From NCBI RefSeq assembly GCF_019599505.1, contig NZ_RKLT01000036.1, forward strand, positions 1 through 27,889: 27,889 bases of DNA, read 5' to 3'. Made by a program: the position numbers and the translations under genes. Below the pieces are notes generated by a model. The model was given only the letters and a program-made list of their open reading frames with translations, searched no databases and was not told the origin of the DNA. Shown piece after piece: positions 8,351 to 15,795 of the stretch. Each line of letters starts with the position of its first letter. Positions within the stretch are counted from its first letter, which is position 1. Source of the DNA: Haloarcula nitratireducens (lineage in GTDB: Archaea; Halobacteriota; Halobacteria; Halobacteriales; Haloarculaceae).

Positions 8351-8458
8351 TACTCCAGTAAATTCTATCTAGTAGGGTTATAGTTGACTTTAATTCTCAC
8401 CAGTAATGAGACTAAGATTGCAGTAGTACCATGACGAAATGATGCTACCTTTGCTCTT

Positions 8459-8695
8459 TTAACCGTCTCGTGTTGGCTGAATCGTCCGCATCCGGTCGCC
8501 GTACTCTGCTTCGTACTCAGCGAGCAGTTGTTCGAACTTCTCGAGGGCGTCCAAAGCGGTCTCGCCTTTTGCCTTGATGGTGATCTGGTCCTCGTCTCGG
8601 GTGCCGGTGCCGCGTTTGAGGCGGGCTTCGACACTGGCACCGAGATCTGTTCGTTCGACTCGTTCGACATCGTCTAGAGTGTTGTCGTCGGTCAT
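8459..8695 (-). CDS. Small hypothetical protein, DUF7389-like
   Basis: 78 residues with the pattern VERVERTDLGASVEARLKRG, then DEDQITIKAKGETALDALEK and a C-terminal amphipathic helix. This matches my memory of a small haloarchaeal plasmid family (DUF7389); not verified. The strands followed by a long helix suggest a compact single-domain fold. It lies downstream of the W-x-W-K paralogue at 8761-9195 with a leader hairpin in the 65-base gap, so the two are probably one transcript. Confidence 0.75.
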   Translation of the reverse strand: MTDDNTLDDVERVERTDLGASVEARLKRGTGTRDEDQITIKAKGETALDALEKFEQLLAEYEAEYGDRMRTIQPTRDG

Positions 8696-8724
8696 AGTTC
8701 ATCTCAGGAGCGCACGTTCTGGTA

Positions 8725-8754
8725 CGCCCCGCATTCATCGGGGGCGCAGAAATC
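8725..8754 (-). promoter_or_regulatory. Leader element copy b
   Basis: Minus strand: GATTTCTG, then stem CGCCCC / GGGGCG with loop CGATGAATGC. The box starts 6 bases after the stop codon of the upstream gene (8761-8763). The start codon it serves is 29 bases past the hairpin. The bases after the hairpin (GTACC...GTGCG.CC) resemble those after copy k. Confidence 0.75.
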
Positions 8755-8760
8755 CACTCA

Positions 8761-9195
8761 CTACGCGCTACCATATAGCATCGAAACTTTCGCTCGATAC
8801 TGCTCTTGGTCGTCACTATTGACCTCGTCTGCCGCGTGCGGCGCCTTCTCGATGACGCTGGCAAACTCATCCTCGGGCACCCACCCGCCGGACTCCCGTT
8901 CGGCACTCCACTCACGAACAACGGCACGACTCCCATCGGCTGTGACGTATAGCACCCGCAACGCTGGCCGCTCCCAGTTGGGAAGGCCAGTCCGGCGACC
9001 TGTTCGAGAATCGATCGACCATTCCAACACGAGCCCTGCCCGGTATTGAATCGCGTACAGTGGAATATCCTCATCGACAATTGGCTCGTGGCAACCACTG
9101 CTCGCCCAAGATTGGGGCAGCCATCGATTTTTACTTTCGTCTTTCCAGCACCACTCAACGTTGCGACTGTGGGACTGGACAGGACTATCGCTCAT
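8761..9195 (-). CDS. W-x-W-K family hypothetical protein, copy 1
   Basis: 144 residues. It is a paralogue of the gene at 15142-15570 and of the fragment at 18769-18894. Shared blocks in order: WKDE..NR.LP.SWA, LYAIQ.R.GL.LEW, ERPALRVLYVT.DG, VREW...R..GGW.PE and FASVI.K.P. The many invariant Trp residues and alternating hydrophobic strands suggest a compact beta-rich domain. I do not recognise the function. The first 13 residues differ from the other copies. It carries leader copy c and probably forms a bicistron with the 78-aa gene. Confidence 0.75.
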   Translation of the reverse strand: MSDSPVQSHSRNVEWCWKDESKNRWLPQSWASSGCHEPIVDEDIPLYAIQYRAGLVLEWSIDSRTGRRTGLPNWERPALRVLYVTADGSRAVVREWSAERESGGWVPEDEFASVIEKAPHAADEVNSDDQEQYRAKVSMLYGSA

Positions 9196-9202
9196 TGTAG
9201 AT

Positions 9203-9232
9203 CTCTCTCAGCTACCAGAGAGTTCACAAAAT
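9203..9232 (-). promoter_or_regulatory. Leader element copy c
   Basis: Minus strand: AATTTTGTGAA, stem CTCTCT / AGAGAG, loop GGTAGCTG, then 7 bases to the ATG at 9195. Confidence 0.72.
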
Positions 9233-9638
9233 TAGGCAGCGGGAGGAATCACCGGAAGTCATTTGACTCCGCTACACTTAATTCACCTATCCTGATGCAG
9301 TCTCGTCTCTTCAACCTGCTGTCGGCATCTCGCAGCAAGCGCGCTGAATAGGCCTTGCTCATTGGCAATCCGCGGTGTCTGGCAGCGTGGGCGAGCATCC
9401 GGTAGAACAATCCATGTCACACGAAACAGCTCTTCCTTGCCCAAGCTCCGGAAGCGCCCGCAAAGGGCAACCGCTCGGTGCTGAAAATATCGATATTTTA
9501 GAGAGTAGAACAAAGCGAATATCGGTCGCGATGTGCCCAATCTGGAGCGCAACGCGTTCGTCTGAAGGCGTACGTAGATCGGTGGTCACCGGACCGCATA
9601 TTGATAGGCAGGTGAGTGAATAAAAGGTGGTTCGAGAG
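9233..9638. other. Intergenic stretch, nothing convincing
   Basis: About 400 bases between divergent genes. Several frames are open for 70-90 codons on both strands, but none has the acidic composition seen in the real genes. TATA-like AATAAAAGG at 9616-9626 probably serves the plus-strand gene starting at 9639. Confidence 0.45.
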
Positions 9639-10307
9639 ATGGAACAGACACTCTCAAAACGAGGACCACTGTCAACTCAAACTGGATCACTGCCACAGCC
9701 ACTTCCCAAAGACAGCATAATTCTCGTGGCAGCGCCATCACAAGCAGTCGCTCAAACTCTCTGTTACCGCCTGTGGTGCCACCATCTGATAGAGACTCTC
9801 CCCAGTCTCTTCGTAACGACCGATTCCACTAAAGAGCGAGTCCAGCAACGAATCCGCAAAACGGGCTGTGATGTTGCCACTCGCCAAATCGGGATTGTTG
9901 ATTCCCACTCAAAAGATATGGGAGTAGTCAACAATTATGAGAGAGTTCCAGTCATATACGTCGAAGATAGTGCCCACATCACGCAGTTGTTCGTCTCGAT
10001 CTACGAGATGCGTGATCAAATTCTGGCCGCTCCGGAGACGCATATACTCGTGCCATACCTAACTCCCATTATAAAAGAGAGCTCTTCCGGACCATTGCTG
10101 CGGGCCTTAGAGACGGCACTCTCCTCGGACCGAACCGGAACTGGCGTGCTCGGCATAGATTATACGATGCACGATCCAGAGACAACAGATACGTTAGAAG
10201 CGATAAGCGACCGAACGCTATGGGCTGAGAAAACAGCAACTGGTGAGATACAGCTCCGCTCATATGGTACTCACCGTGCACATCAGAAGTATCGGTCGGA
10301 TCAGTAG
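9639..10307 (+). CDS. Hypothetical, RecA/KaiC-like fold suspected, 222 aa
   Basis: Start MEQTLSKRGPL, 20 bases after a TATA-like sequence; a GTG 12 bases upstream is possible. The order of strands (DSIILVAAPSQAVAQTLCYR, PSLFVTTDSTKERVQQ, VPVIYVEDSAHITQLFVS, ETHILVPYL, TGVLGIDYT) resembles haloarchaeal RecA/RAD55-like proteins that have lost the Walker A lysine (here APSQAVAQT). Such proteins accompany signal-transduction genes, but their role is unclear. Fold assignment is inference. It is monocistronic. Confidence 0.68.
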   Translation: MEQTLSKRGPLSTQTGSLPQPLPKDSIILVAAPSQAVAQTLCYRLWCHHLIETLPSLFVTTDSTKERVQQRIRKTGCDVATRQIGIVDSHSKDMGVVNNYERVPVIYVEDSAHITQLFVSIYEMRDQILAAPETHILVPYLTPIIKESSSGPLLRALETALSSDRTGTGVLGIDYTMHDPETTDTLEAISDRTLWAEKTATGEIQLRSYGTHRAHQKYRSDQ

Positions 10308-10351
10308 TTTTGAGTGGTCAATAGCTACCTGAGAAGAAATCGAGCCCAGAA

Positions 10352-10406
10352 AGTCACAGCGGTAACAGCGCGGAAGCCCACGACTTCAGTCGTAGGTAGC
10401 TGACAA
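10352..10406 (+). mobile_element. Remnant of an IS1341-type element (tnpB tail and right-end hairpin)
   Basis: In frame the bases read SHSGNSAEAHDFSRR then TAG at 10397-10399. The EAHxFSR ending is typical of haloarchaeal TnpB proteins, whose last codons overlap the IS right-end hairpin. The hairpin here pairs 10377-10385 with 10388-10396 (one mismatch). The rest of tnpB is absent; the next gene upstream is unrelated. Confidence 0.6.
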
Positions 10407-10549
10407 TGCCAGTCGACTTTTTCGACACAGATCAAACGCTTGAAGACGTACTGAGCGGGCTCCAGACAACTCTCAAGTAACTATCCATCACAGCTCTCAA
10501 CAGTATTCGTAGCGGAAGCTCTAGAGATCGTGTCGGCAAGAGAGCAGAC

Positions 10550-10570
10550 CGAGGCTCACAATGAGCCTCG
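10550..10570. repeat. Perfect 9-bp hairpin
   Basis: CGAGGCTCA, loop CAA, TGAGCCTCG. Flanking CAGAC and ATCTG extend the pairing with one mismatch. It has no T-run. It could end the 9639-10307 transcript or be part of a small RNA. Confidence 0.5.
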
Positions 10571-10791
10571 ATCTGATTTGCTGCAGGGATAGCATGAGCA
10601 CCACGCGACCTGACAGGTGCGGCGTGGTACTAGCGCCCTCAGCCGGATGGCCTCATCGGGCATTTTTGCTACCGTTCAGGAGACGACGATAATCTGCGTC
10701 CCGCAGTTAGTTACTCATTCTCAGCCAAGGGTCTTATTTGTTGTTGTTTCTCCCAGCACCCGGGTAAGTACTGGCCAATTGTTAACTGAGT

Positions 10792-10965
10792 TTAGCTGGT
10801 ATCTTTGATATCAGATAATTTGTCCAATAGTTCGTCTGTTGAGGCATCACTGTCAAAATCGACCTCACCATCATGGTCGTTTTCGTGGGCTGTGACGCCG
10901 TCGTCTTCATTGGTCTCAACGTTCTGGTCTTTTTGTTCTGATTCGTCGTAGCTCCCGAATCCCAT
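10792..10965 (-). CDS. DUF5786-like small acidic protein, 57 aa
   Basis: Start MGFGSYDESEQKDQNVE; the upstream in-frame ATG at 10992 adds residues outside the family pattern. The N-terminal GFGSYDESEQ and the C-terminal DASTDELLDKLSDIKD match my memory of the conserved haloarchaeal family DUF5786, of unknown function. The middle is an acidic linker (VTAHENDHDGEVDFD). A TATA-like TTTTATTTTT lies about 30 bases upstream. Function cannot be inferred from context. Confidence 0.82.
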   Translation of the reverse strand: MGFGSYDESEQKDQNVETNEDDGVTAHENDHDGEVDFDSDASTDELLDKLSDIKDTS

Positions 10966-11068
10966 ATCTAACCAATACACTTCCACCGACAAAAATAAAA
11001 TGATAGCAGATTTTCATATGGGGGACTCAAATTAGCTGACCGAAGGCGCTCCAAAACGGATGACGTGA

Positions 11069-11076
11069 CATATAAC
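11069..11076 (+). promoter_or_regulatory. TATA box for the tRNA
   Basis: CATATAAC, centred 28 bases before the first tRNA base, as expected for an archaeal tRNA promoter. Confidence 0.6.
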
Positions 11077-11100
11077 CGTCCGTGGCAGGGAAGAGAATAT

Positions 11101-11175
11101 AGCGGAGTAGGATAGCTTGGAGATTCCGCTGGGCTCATGACCCGGAGATCGGTGATTCAAATTCACCCTCCGCTA
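11101..11175 (+). tRNA. tRNA-Met (CAT), initiator type
   Basis: A full cloverleaf without intron. The acceptor AGCGGAG (11101-11107) pairs with CTCCGCT (11168-11174), followed by discriminator A. D arm 11110-11127. Anticodon stem CTGGG / CCCGG around loop CTCATGA, anticodon CAT at 11136-11138. Variable loop AGATC. T arm GGTGA / TCACC with loop TTCAAAT. The A1-U72 pair and three consecutive G-C pairs beside the anticodon loop are marks of archaeal initiator tRNA. Compared with the haloarchaeal initiator as I remember it, the base after the anticodon is G instead of A, and several stems differ. No 3' CCA is encoded. A TATA box precedes it. Finding it in an accessory region suggests an extra, divergent copy. 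Confidence 0.85.
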
Positions 11176-11207
11176 TTGTGGATACTTCAGTGCTCAAAAC
11201 GCTCCGG

Positions 11208-11717
11208 TTAGTTTGACCGAAGTCGTTCCGCGATCGACGTCACAGTCTTGTACTCCTCTGAGGAATAGGCAATCACTCGAATGTCGTCTAACGTAGCTGG
11301 CTCGTATTCCCAGATGGCTTCGCAGACAAGTTGTGCGCCGGTCTCGAAATCGAACCCAGCAGCGCCGGTTCCGAGAATAGGGAGGACAAGCGACGTACAA
11401 CCCAGTTCGTCGGCTTGCTCCAGCGCATTTTGCGTTGCCGTGCGAATACTTCCAGGTGTTGCCCGTCCGTCTCCGTAGTGTGGCATCGCTGCCGCGTGGA
11501 TGACGTAATCAGCATGAAGGTCGTACGCATCAGTGACCGCTACTTCTCCCAGGTCAACCGGTCCCTCTGAAACCGCCTCCTCATTGATTGGCCCATTCGC
11601 AGCACGTCGGAGGGCACCAGCAACGCCACTTCCCATCTGTAAGCTCGTTCCAGCAGCGTTTACAAGTGCATCAGCCTGCTGGGATGCAATATCTCCTTGA
11701 ATGACTATAAATTCCAT
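11208..11717 (-). CDS. Macro-domain protein, copy 1
   Basis: 169 residues forming one macro domain. The ADP-ribose-binding features are visible: D9 in QGDI, N20-A21-A22 in LVNAAG, the glycine loop MGSGVAGALRRAA (29-40) and the second loop ILGTGAAGF. Such proteins bind or hydrolyse ADP-ribose-type ligands (mono-ADP-ribose, O-acetyl-ADP-ribose). The substrate is unknown. It lies 290 bases after a paralogue on the same strand, with a 40-aa zinc-finger gene between them. The catalytic Asn and glycine loop are intact, so it is likely active. Confidence 0.88.
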   Translation of the reverse strand: MEFIVIQGDIASQQADALVNAAGTSLQMGSGVAGALRRAANGPINEEAVSEGPVDLGEVAVTDAYDLHADYVIHAAAMPHYGDGRATPGSIRTATQNALEQADELGCTSLVLPILGTGAAGFDFETGAQLVCEAIWEYEPATLDDIRVIAYSSEEYKTVTSIAERLRSN

Positions 11718-11791
11718 AGAGGAACTACTGCTGGATCCGTGGTAAATCCTAGCGTGGAATACGATTCCCGATGAGCACGCTGGCAGCGATT

Positions 11792-11914
11792 CTATTCGGT
11801 CTCAATAGTCTTGCTACAGGCTGGGCAGAGCACCCCGTTACTCGTTTGTTCAAGCCCAGATTGTTCACCAGTCCAACCACAGATTGGACACTGGACAGGA
11901 GTTCTGTCAGACAT
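11792..11914 (-). CDS. CPxC zinc-finger micro-protein, 40 aa
   Basis: A short frame starting MSDRTPVQCPICGWTG and ending SKTIETE with TAG. Cysteines 9, 12, 30 and 33 form two CPxC knuckles (CPIC, CPAC) and should bind one zinc. Haloarchaea encode many such micro-proteins; several have been shown in Haloferax to affect growth, biofilm or swarming. It sits between two macro-domain genes on the same strand (86 bases after one and 74 bases before the other), so co-transcription is likely. Confidence comes from the metal motif and the acidic bias. Confidence 0.75.
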   Translation of the reverse strand: MSDRTPVQCPICGWTGEQSGLEQTSNGVLCPACSKTIETE

Positions 11915-12000
11915 GAAGTGTCCGGACTTAAGTCTCACAGTCAAAAAGAATGGCGCCGGCATGGAATCTGTGTCTCTACGATGCTCGCTGGGTCCTGCAC

Positions 12001-12501
12001 TCAGCGGGATGAGACGATTCGCTCCAAGTAGTCGTACTCCTGTTCGAGGTTCGTGATAAGTCGGACATCTACCAGCGAGGACGACTCATATCCCGAAACC
12101 ACATCACAGACGATACGAGCACCGTCTGTGAACTCGAATCCAGCGGTTCCCGTCCCAATAACGGGGATGACGAGTGACTCACAATCGAGGCTGTCGGCCG
12201 TTGAAAGGGCAGCTTTCGTGGCTGCACGAATGCTTGCCCCAGAGGCCTGCTGACTCCCGTAGCTTGGAGTCGCTGCTGCATGGATGACGTACTCTGCATC
12301 GAGCCCGTAGGCGTCTGTCACAGCGACGTCCCCGAGTGCAACCGGTGCCTCTGCTGCGGCAGCCTCCGTAAGTGGTCCTGTCGCGGCTGTCTGAAGCGTA
12401 TCGGCGACGGCACCGTCCATTTGTAGATTGGTCGTGGCCGCACTGACGAGTACATCGGCAGTCTGCTGTGCGATATCGTCATAGACGATAGAGAAATCCA
12501 T
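12001..12501 (-). CDS. Macro-domain protein, copy 2, altered active site
   Basis: 166 residues from MDFSIVYDDIAQQTAD. The start is fixed by a TATA box 26 bases upstream, which fits a leaderless transcript; the longer frame from 12540 would contain that box. It is clearly a paralogue of the gene at 11208-11717 (shared LGDVAVTDAYGLDAEYVIHA, IGTGTAGFEF). Key residues differ: NAAG has become SAATT and the glycine loop reads LQMDGAVADTL. The catalytic Asn and two loop glycines are lost, so it may only bind ligand or have changed specificity. First gene of the macro/zinc-finger/macro unit. Confidence 0.85.
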   Translation of the reverse strand: MDFSIVYDDIAQQTADVLVSAATTNLQMDGAVADTLQTAATGPLTEAAAAEAPVALGDVAVTDAYGLDAEYVIHAAATPSYGSQQASGASIRAATKAALSTADSLDCESLVIPVIGTGTAGFEFTDGARIVCDVVSGYESSSLVDVRLITNLEQEYDYLERIVSSR

Positions 12502-12522
12502 GCTCTTAGGTCCTGATTCAGC

Positions 12523-12531
12523 ATTTTTATA
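12523..12531 (-). promoter_or_regulatory. TATA box for macro-domain unit
   Basis: Minus-strand TATAAAAAT, centred 26 bases before the ATG at 12501. Confidence 0.65.
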
Positions 12532-12687
12532 CGTTTTCAAAGACGGATAACGAATTTCTTCTTCAGCTATGGCGCAATTTATTGCTCAGAAGCCAGCGGA
12601 GAGCAGAACCTGTTTCTACCCTTAGCTCCAAATACCACTGTCTGAGTCGAATTCGAGTGCACATTAGTAATAACGTGAACGTAGAAT

Positions 12688-13371
12688 ATGAGCTATAGCG
12701 TCCGAATCGTTGGTGGCGGAAACATCGGTCGACGTGTCGCCGACCGACTCCAACACCGCGGTGACGATGTCGTAATCATCGAGAGAGACCAACAGCAGGT
12801 ATCGACGCTCGACGGGGCGGGGTATCAGGTCCATGCCGGTGACGGAACCGATATGGACGTCCTTAGAACGGTCAACACTGGCAGTGCCGATATCGTTATC
12901 GCGGCGACTGGCGACGACGACACGAATTTGCTCGTGTCACAGCTGGTGAAAACGAAGTTCGACGTCGAAACCATCGTGTCGAGGGTGAATAGGCCGACAA
13001 ACCAAGATCCGTTCGAAGACCTCGGCATCGAGACGATTACACGGCCTATTGCCACGGCGCGACTGATGGATGGCTACATCGAGTCACCGGCACTGACACG
13101 CTGGACGGAGGGACTCGGGCGGGAAGGTGACCTCCAGGAAGTGCCTGTGACGAACGACACGTTCGTCGGCCGGTCGATCGAGGAAATCGACACAGAACTG
13201 CCGGACCGGTGTCTCATCACGGTCGTCGGTCCGGAAGGGAACGCGCATCTTCCGGCCCTCGACGAGAGCGTCGAACGGGGCCAACACCTCACACTGATGG
13301 GAGATCGAGAGGCTGTACGTGACGCGATGCAACTCCTCAACCCCGACGTAGAGACAGAACTCGTCGAGTGA
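12688..13371 (+). CDS. TrkA-like potassium-uptake regulatory protein
   Basis: 227 residues, the usual length of a one-unit TrkA/KtrA. Residues 1-120 are a Rossmann RCK-N domain with the NAD-binding VRIVGGGNIGRRVA, acidic strand end VVIIERD and VHAGDGTDMDVL. Residues 140-220 are the RCK-C (TrkA_C) domain (LQEVPVTNDTFVGRSIEE, LPDRCLITVV, LMGDREAV). Such proteins gate Trk/Ktr K+ channels on the cytoplasmic side in response to NAD(H), ATP or c-di-AMP. No membrane subunit is adjacent; the next gene is an MFS transporter 103 bases on. Confidence 0.92.
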   Translation: MSYSVRIVGGGNIGRRVADRLQHRGDDVVIIERDQQQVSTLDGAGYQVHAGDGTDMDVLRTVNTGSADIVIAATGDDDTNLLVSQLVKTKFDVETIVSRVNRPTNQDPFEDLGIETITRPIATARLMDGYIESPALTRWTEGLGREGDLQEVPVTNDTFVGRSIEEIDTELPDRCLITVVGPEGNAHLPALDESVERGQHLTLMGDREAVRDAMQLLNPDVETELVE

Positions 13372-13474
13372 ATCTGAGCCACAATAGCGCTGGCTGTGCC
13401 CGTGTCGTGACCGCTACTATCACGAATCCGATTTCGGAACTCGTTTTGTGACGCCGACGAGACGCCGAGTTGGT

Positions 13475-14716
13475 ATGGCCTGGACGCACGACGAACTGCA
13501 GTTTTCCTCGCTCTATCTCACCCGCTTTGCGGCCAGCTTCGGGTTCATGACCGTGCTGACGCTCCTCCCTGACTATATTGATGCGCTCGGAGCGACTGGC
13601 GTGACCATCGGCCTCTTCATCACGGCCCTCGAACTCGCTCGCACGGTCGGTATCGTTCCATTGGGATGGGCTGGTGACCGGTACAGTAAGCGACTGGTTC
13701 TCCTCGGTGCGCTGATAGTGAGTGCGTTGGCGTATCTGGTGTTCGCCTACGTTACGACTATTCCGGGCTTTCTCGCTGCGCGTTTCCTCCAGGGAATCGG
13801 CCTGACTGGGACGGGGCTGTTGAGTCTCGCCCTCGTGGGGGACCTCGCGCCGGACACCGGTCGTGCGAATCGGATCGGAAAGTACAACGCCTTCCGGATG
13901 GCTGCCGGAATCGCAGGAACGCTCGGTGCCAGTATCCTCTTCGCACTCACCGGGTTCGGCATCTTGTTCGGACTCCTGACCGTCCTCCTGATTGTTGCCG
14001 CGGTGAGCGTCTGGCTGTTCATCGACAGTGATGAGACCCAGATTACGGGCTTTGCGTTCACCGACCTCGCACTGAACCGCCGGATCGTGACGCTCACCAG
14101 TTTTCGAGCGCAGTACGCCGTTGCCGTCTCGCTTGTGCGCAAGTGGGTCCCCATCTTCGTCGGCGTCTCCGCTGCCCAGGGCGGACTCGCATACGGTACC
14201 GTCGTCGTCGGAGCGGTTCTCGCGGTCGAGAAACTGACGAATATGCTCTGCCAGCCCATTACCGGACAGCTCTCAGATAAACAGGGTCGGGCGCTGTTTA
14301 TTTTTCTCGGCGGCGGGGGCTACGGCCTGATCGCACTCGCATTTCCGTTCGCTCCGGCGTTCGAGGGATTCATCACCCTCTCTGTGCCCTTAGCAGGAGA
14401 GATTACCGGCGCAGTTATCGCCATCCTGTTGTTGAATGCCCTGCTTGGTATCGCCGACGCGTTCCGGGAACCCGCGAGTATGGCACTGTTCGCCGACGAG
14501 GGGAAAGGTGAGGGGATCACCAGTAGCTTCGGCGTTCGGTCGCTCGTCTGGAAACCAGGAAGCGTCCTCGCTCCCCTAGTCGGCGGATGGGTAATGGGGC
14601 AGTTCGGTATTGAATGGGTCTTTTTTGCGGGTGGGTTCGCTGCGCTATCGGGTGTAATGACGTTCCTCGGTATCCTCTCGTGGAACTACGGTTCACGCGC
14701 ATTTCATCAATGGTGA
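13475..14716 (+). CDS. Major facilitator superfamily transporter
   Basis: 413 residues with about 12 hydrophobic segments, the normal MFS size. The loop between segments 2 and 3 carries the MFS motif A variant GWAGDRYSKR, repeated in the second half as GQLSDKQGR. Start MAWTHDELQF is preferred; a GTG start at 13448 would add nine basic residues. The substrate is not predictable; multidrug or sugar-type efflux is typical of this group. The protein lies in the plasma membrane. It follows the TrkA-like gene on the same strand, but a functional link is not evident. Confidence 0.9.
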   Translation: MAWTHDELQFSSLYLTRFAASFGFMTVLTLLPDYIDALGATGVTIGLFITALELARTVGIVPLGWAGDRYSKRLVLLGALIVSALAYLVFAYVTTIPGFLAARFLQGIGLTGTGLLSLALVGDLAPDTGRANRIGKYNAFRMAAGIAGTLGASILFALTGFGILFGLLTVLLIVAAVSVWLFIDSDETQITGFAFTDLALNRRIVTLTSFRAQYAVAVSLVRKWVPIFVGVSAAQGGLAYGTVVVGAVLAVEKLTNMLCQPITGQLSDKQGRALFIFLGGGGYGLIALAFPFAPAFEGFITLSVPLAGEITGAVIAILLLNALLGIADAFREPASMALFADEGKGEGITSSFGVRSLVWKPGSVLAPLVGGWVMGQFGIEWVFFAGGFAALSGVMTFLGILSWNYGSRAFHQW

Positions 14717-14800
14717 CCAACCTGTTGTCTTGGCATTAGCGGTGTGACAGTCTATGATGGATGTTTACTCCTGTTCGATGTTGAGCGAGTAGACCTGTTG

Positions 14801-15022
14801 TCAAGCATCCATCGTCGAGATACGAGCGGTGATGATGTCGTTCTCTTCGAGGATTCTCAACGCAGACCGAACAGTCCGAACAGGCAGAAGCGCTGACTCC
14901 GAGAGCTGTGGTTGTGTGAGTTTCCCCTCGTATTCGAGGGTCTTGGCAACCAGTTTTGCACTCGGTTGCAGCTCTTGCAGCTCGGCGGCGTCCGAAACTG
15001 AACAAGAGCTTTCAGTAGGCAT
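14801..15022 (-). CDS. Small winged-helix DNA-binding protein, 73 aa
   Basis: Start MPTESSCSVSDAAELQ. The core LQPSAKLVAKTLEYEGKLTQ, then QLSESALLPVRTVRSALRIL and EENDIITARIS is a MarR/TrmB-like winged helix of the short haloarchaeal kind that consists of almost nothing else. It probably acts as a transcription factor; the target is unknown. Upstream on the minus strand there is GATATTATGC at about -37 to -28, which may be its TATA box, followed by the small hairpin GTCC...GGAC. The further ATG at 15085 is rejected because it adds a Cys-rich, non-acidic stretch. Confidence 0.82.
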   Translation of the reverse strand: MPTESSCSVSDAAELQELQPSAKLVAKTLEYEGKLTQPQLSESALLPVRTVRSALRILEENDIITARISTMDA

Positions 15023-15141
15023 TGGTCCGCAGTAGGACCCTCTCTCGGCATAATATCCTACCGAGTGTGTACAGCATATACACAATCGACGTTAGTTCTG
15101 ATTTGACCGACACGAGCTGCAGATGAAGCGCTGAAAGGCCG

Positions 15142-15570
15142 CTACTCGATATCGTATCGCTCCTCGACGAGCGACCGATAGTATTCGCGGTTATCCACAT
15201 CAACGTCGTCACAGGCGTCGGGGGATTTCGCAATCACACTCGCAAACGCTGACTCAGGAGTCCACCCCCCATCCTGTCGAGTGGCATCCCACTCACGAAC
15301 GGCGGCCTGCTGACCGTCACGCGTGACGTACAGCACGCGCAGTGCTGGCCGTTCTCTATTCGGTCCGGCGACAGGCGCATTGGTTTGCCGACTCACTGTC
15401 CATTCCAAGAGAAGGCCACCCCGACACTGGATCGCATACAACGACTGTTCGTCCTCGTCGACCGATTCTTCCTGGCCCTTTCGCGCCCAGGACTCAGGCA
15501 GCGGCCGGTTCTCTGTCTCGTCTTTCCAGCGCCATTCGAGTGTGGTGCCTGATCGCCGTGTGCTACCCAT
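15142..15570 (-). CDS. W-x-W-K family hypothetical protein, copy 2
   Basis: 142 residues, full-length paralogue of 8761-9195. Shared blocks: LEWRWKDETENRPLPESWA, SLYAIQCRGGLLLEW, ERPALRVLYVTRDG, AVREWDATRQDGGWTPES and FASVIAKSP. Family function unknown. The start is immediately 3' of leader copy d, as in the other two copies, which supports the ATG at 15570. Its N-terminus (GSTRRSGTTLEWRWK) is closest to the truncated copy at 18769-18894. Confidence 0.78.
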   Translation of the reverse strand: MGSTRRSGTTLEWRWKDETENRPLPESWARKGQEESVDEDEQSLYAIQCRGGLLLEWTVSRQTNAPVAGPNRERPALRVLYVTRDGQQAAVREWDATRQDGGWTPESAFASVIAKSPDACDDVDVDNREYYRSLVEERYDIE

Positions 15571-15577
15571 GGTTGGT

Positions 15578-15609
15578 CTCTCTCACTCACCGAGAGAGTG
15601 CACAAAATC
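15578..15609 (-). promoter_or_regulatory. Leader element copy d
   Basis: Minus strand: GATTTTGTGCA, stem CTCTCTC / GAGAGAG, loop GGTGAGT, then 7 bases to the ATG. This is the cleanest copy, with a 7-bp stem. Confidence 0.8.
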
Positions 15610-15795
15610 GGCCAGCAAGCGCTCCCCTGCTAATGGTTCGCTGTTACTACTGGCTCCTTCAGAGAGTAATCCAGAAAACACCATTTCAGCGGTATGCGTA
15701 TTTCGCAGAGCCAGGAGTGTTGAACCCTCTACCACCACAATCATAGTGGTCGTTACCTCGAGGCAGGGACCGAACTACCTCATTGCTCTTATTGT

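Larger units (their letters stand above)
10308..10791. other. Intergenic stretch with IS remnant and a strong hairpin
   Basis: About 480 bases. It holds the tnpB-end remnant at 10352-10406, a perfect hairpin at 10550-10570 and a 24-codon ATG frame from 10406 (MPVDFFDTDQTLEDVLSGLQ) that may be a gene fragment. No full gene is seen. Confidence 0.5.

Noticed and set aside
9283..9623. Overlapping 76-89 codon frames on both strands
   Set aside because: None has the acidic bias or a recognisable motif; treated as non-coding.
15023..15060. GATATTATGC plus GTCC/GGAC hairpin before the winged-helix gene
   Set aside because: The box reads as an ordinary TATA sequence and the hairpin is separated from it, unlike the leader copies.
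15734..15750. Short hairpin ACCAC...GTGGT
   Set aside because: Five-base arms are common by chance and no gene end lies at a fitting distance.
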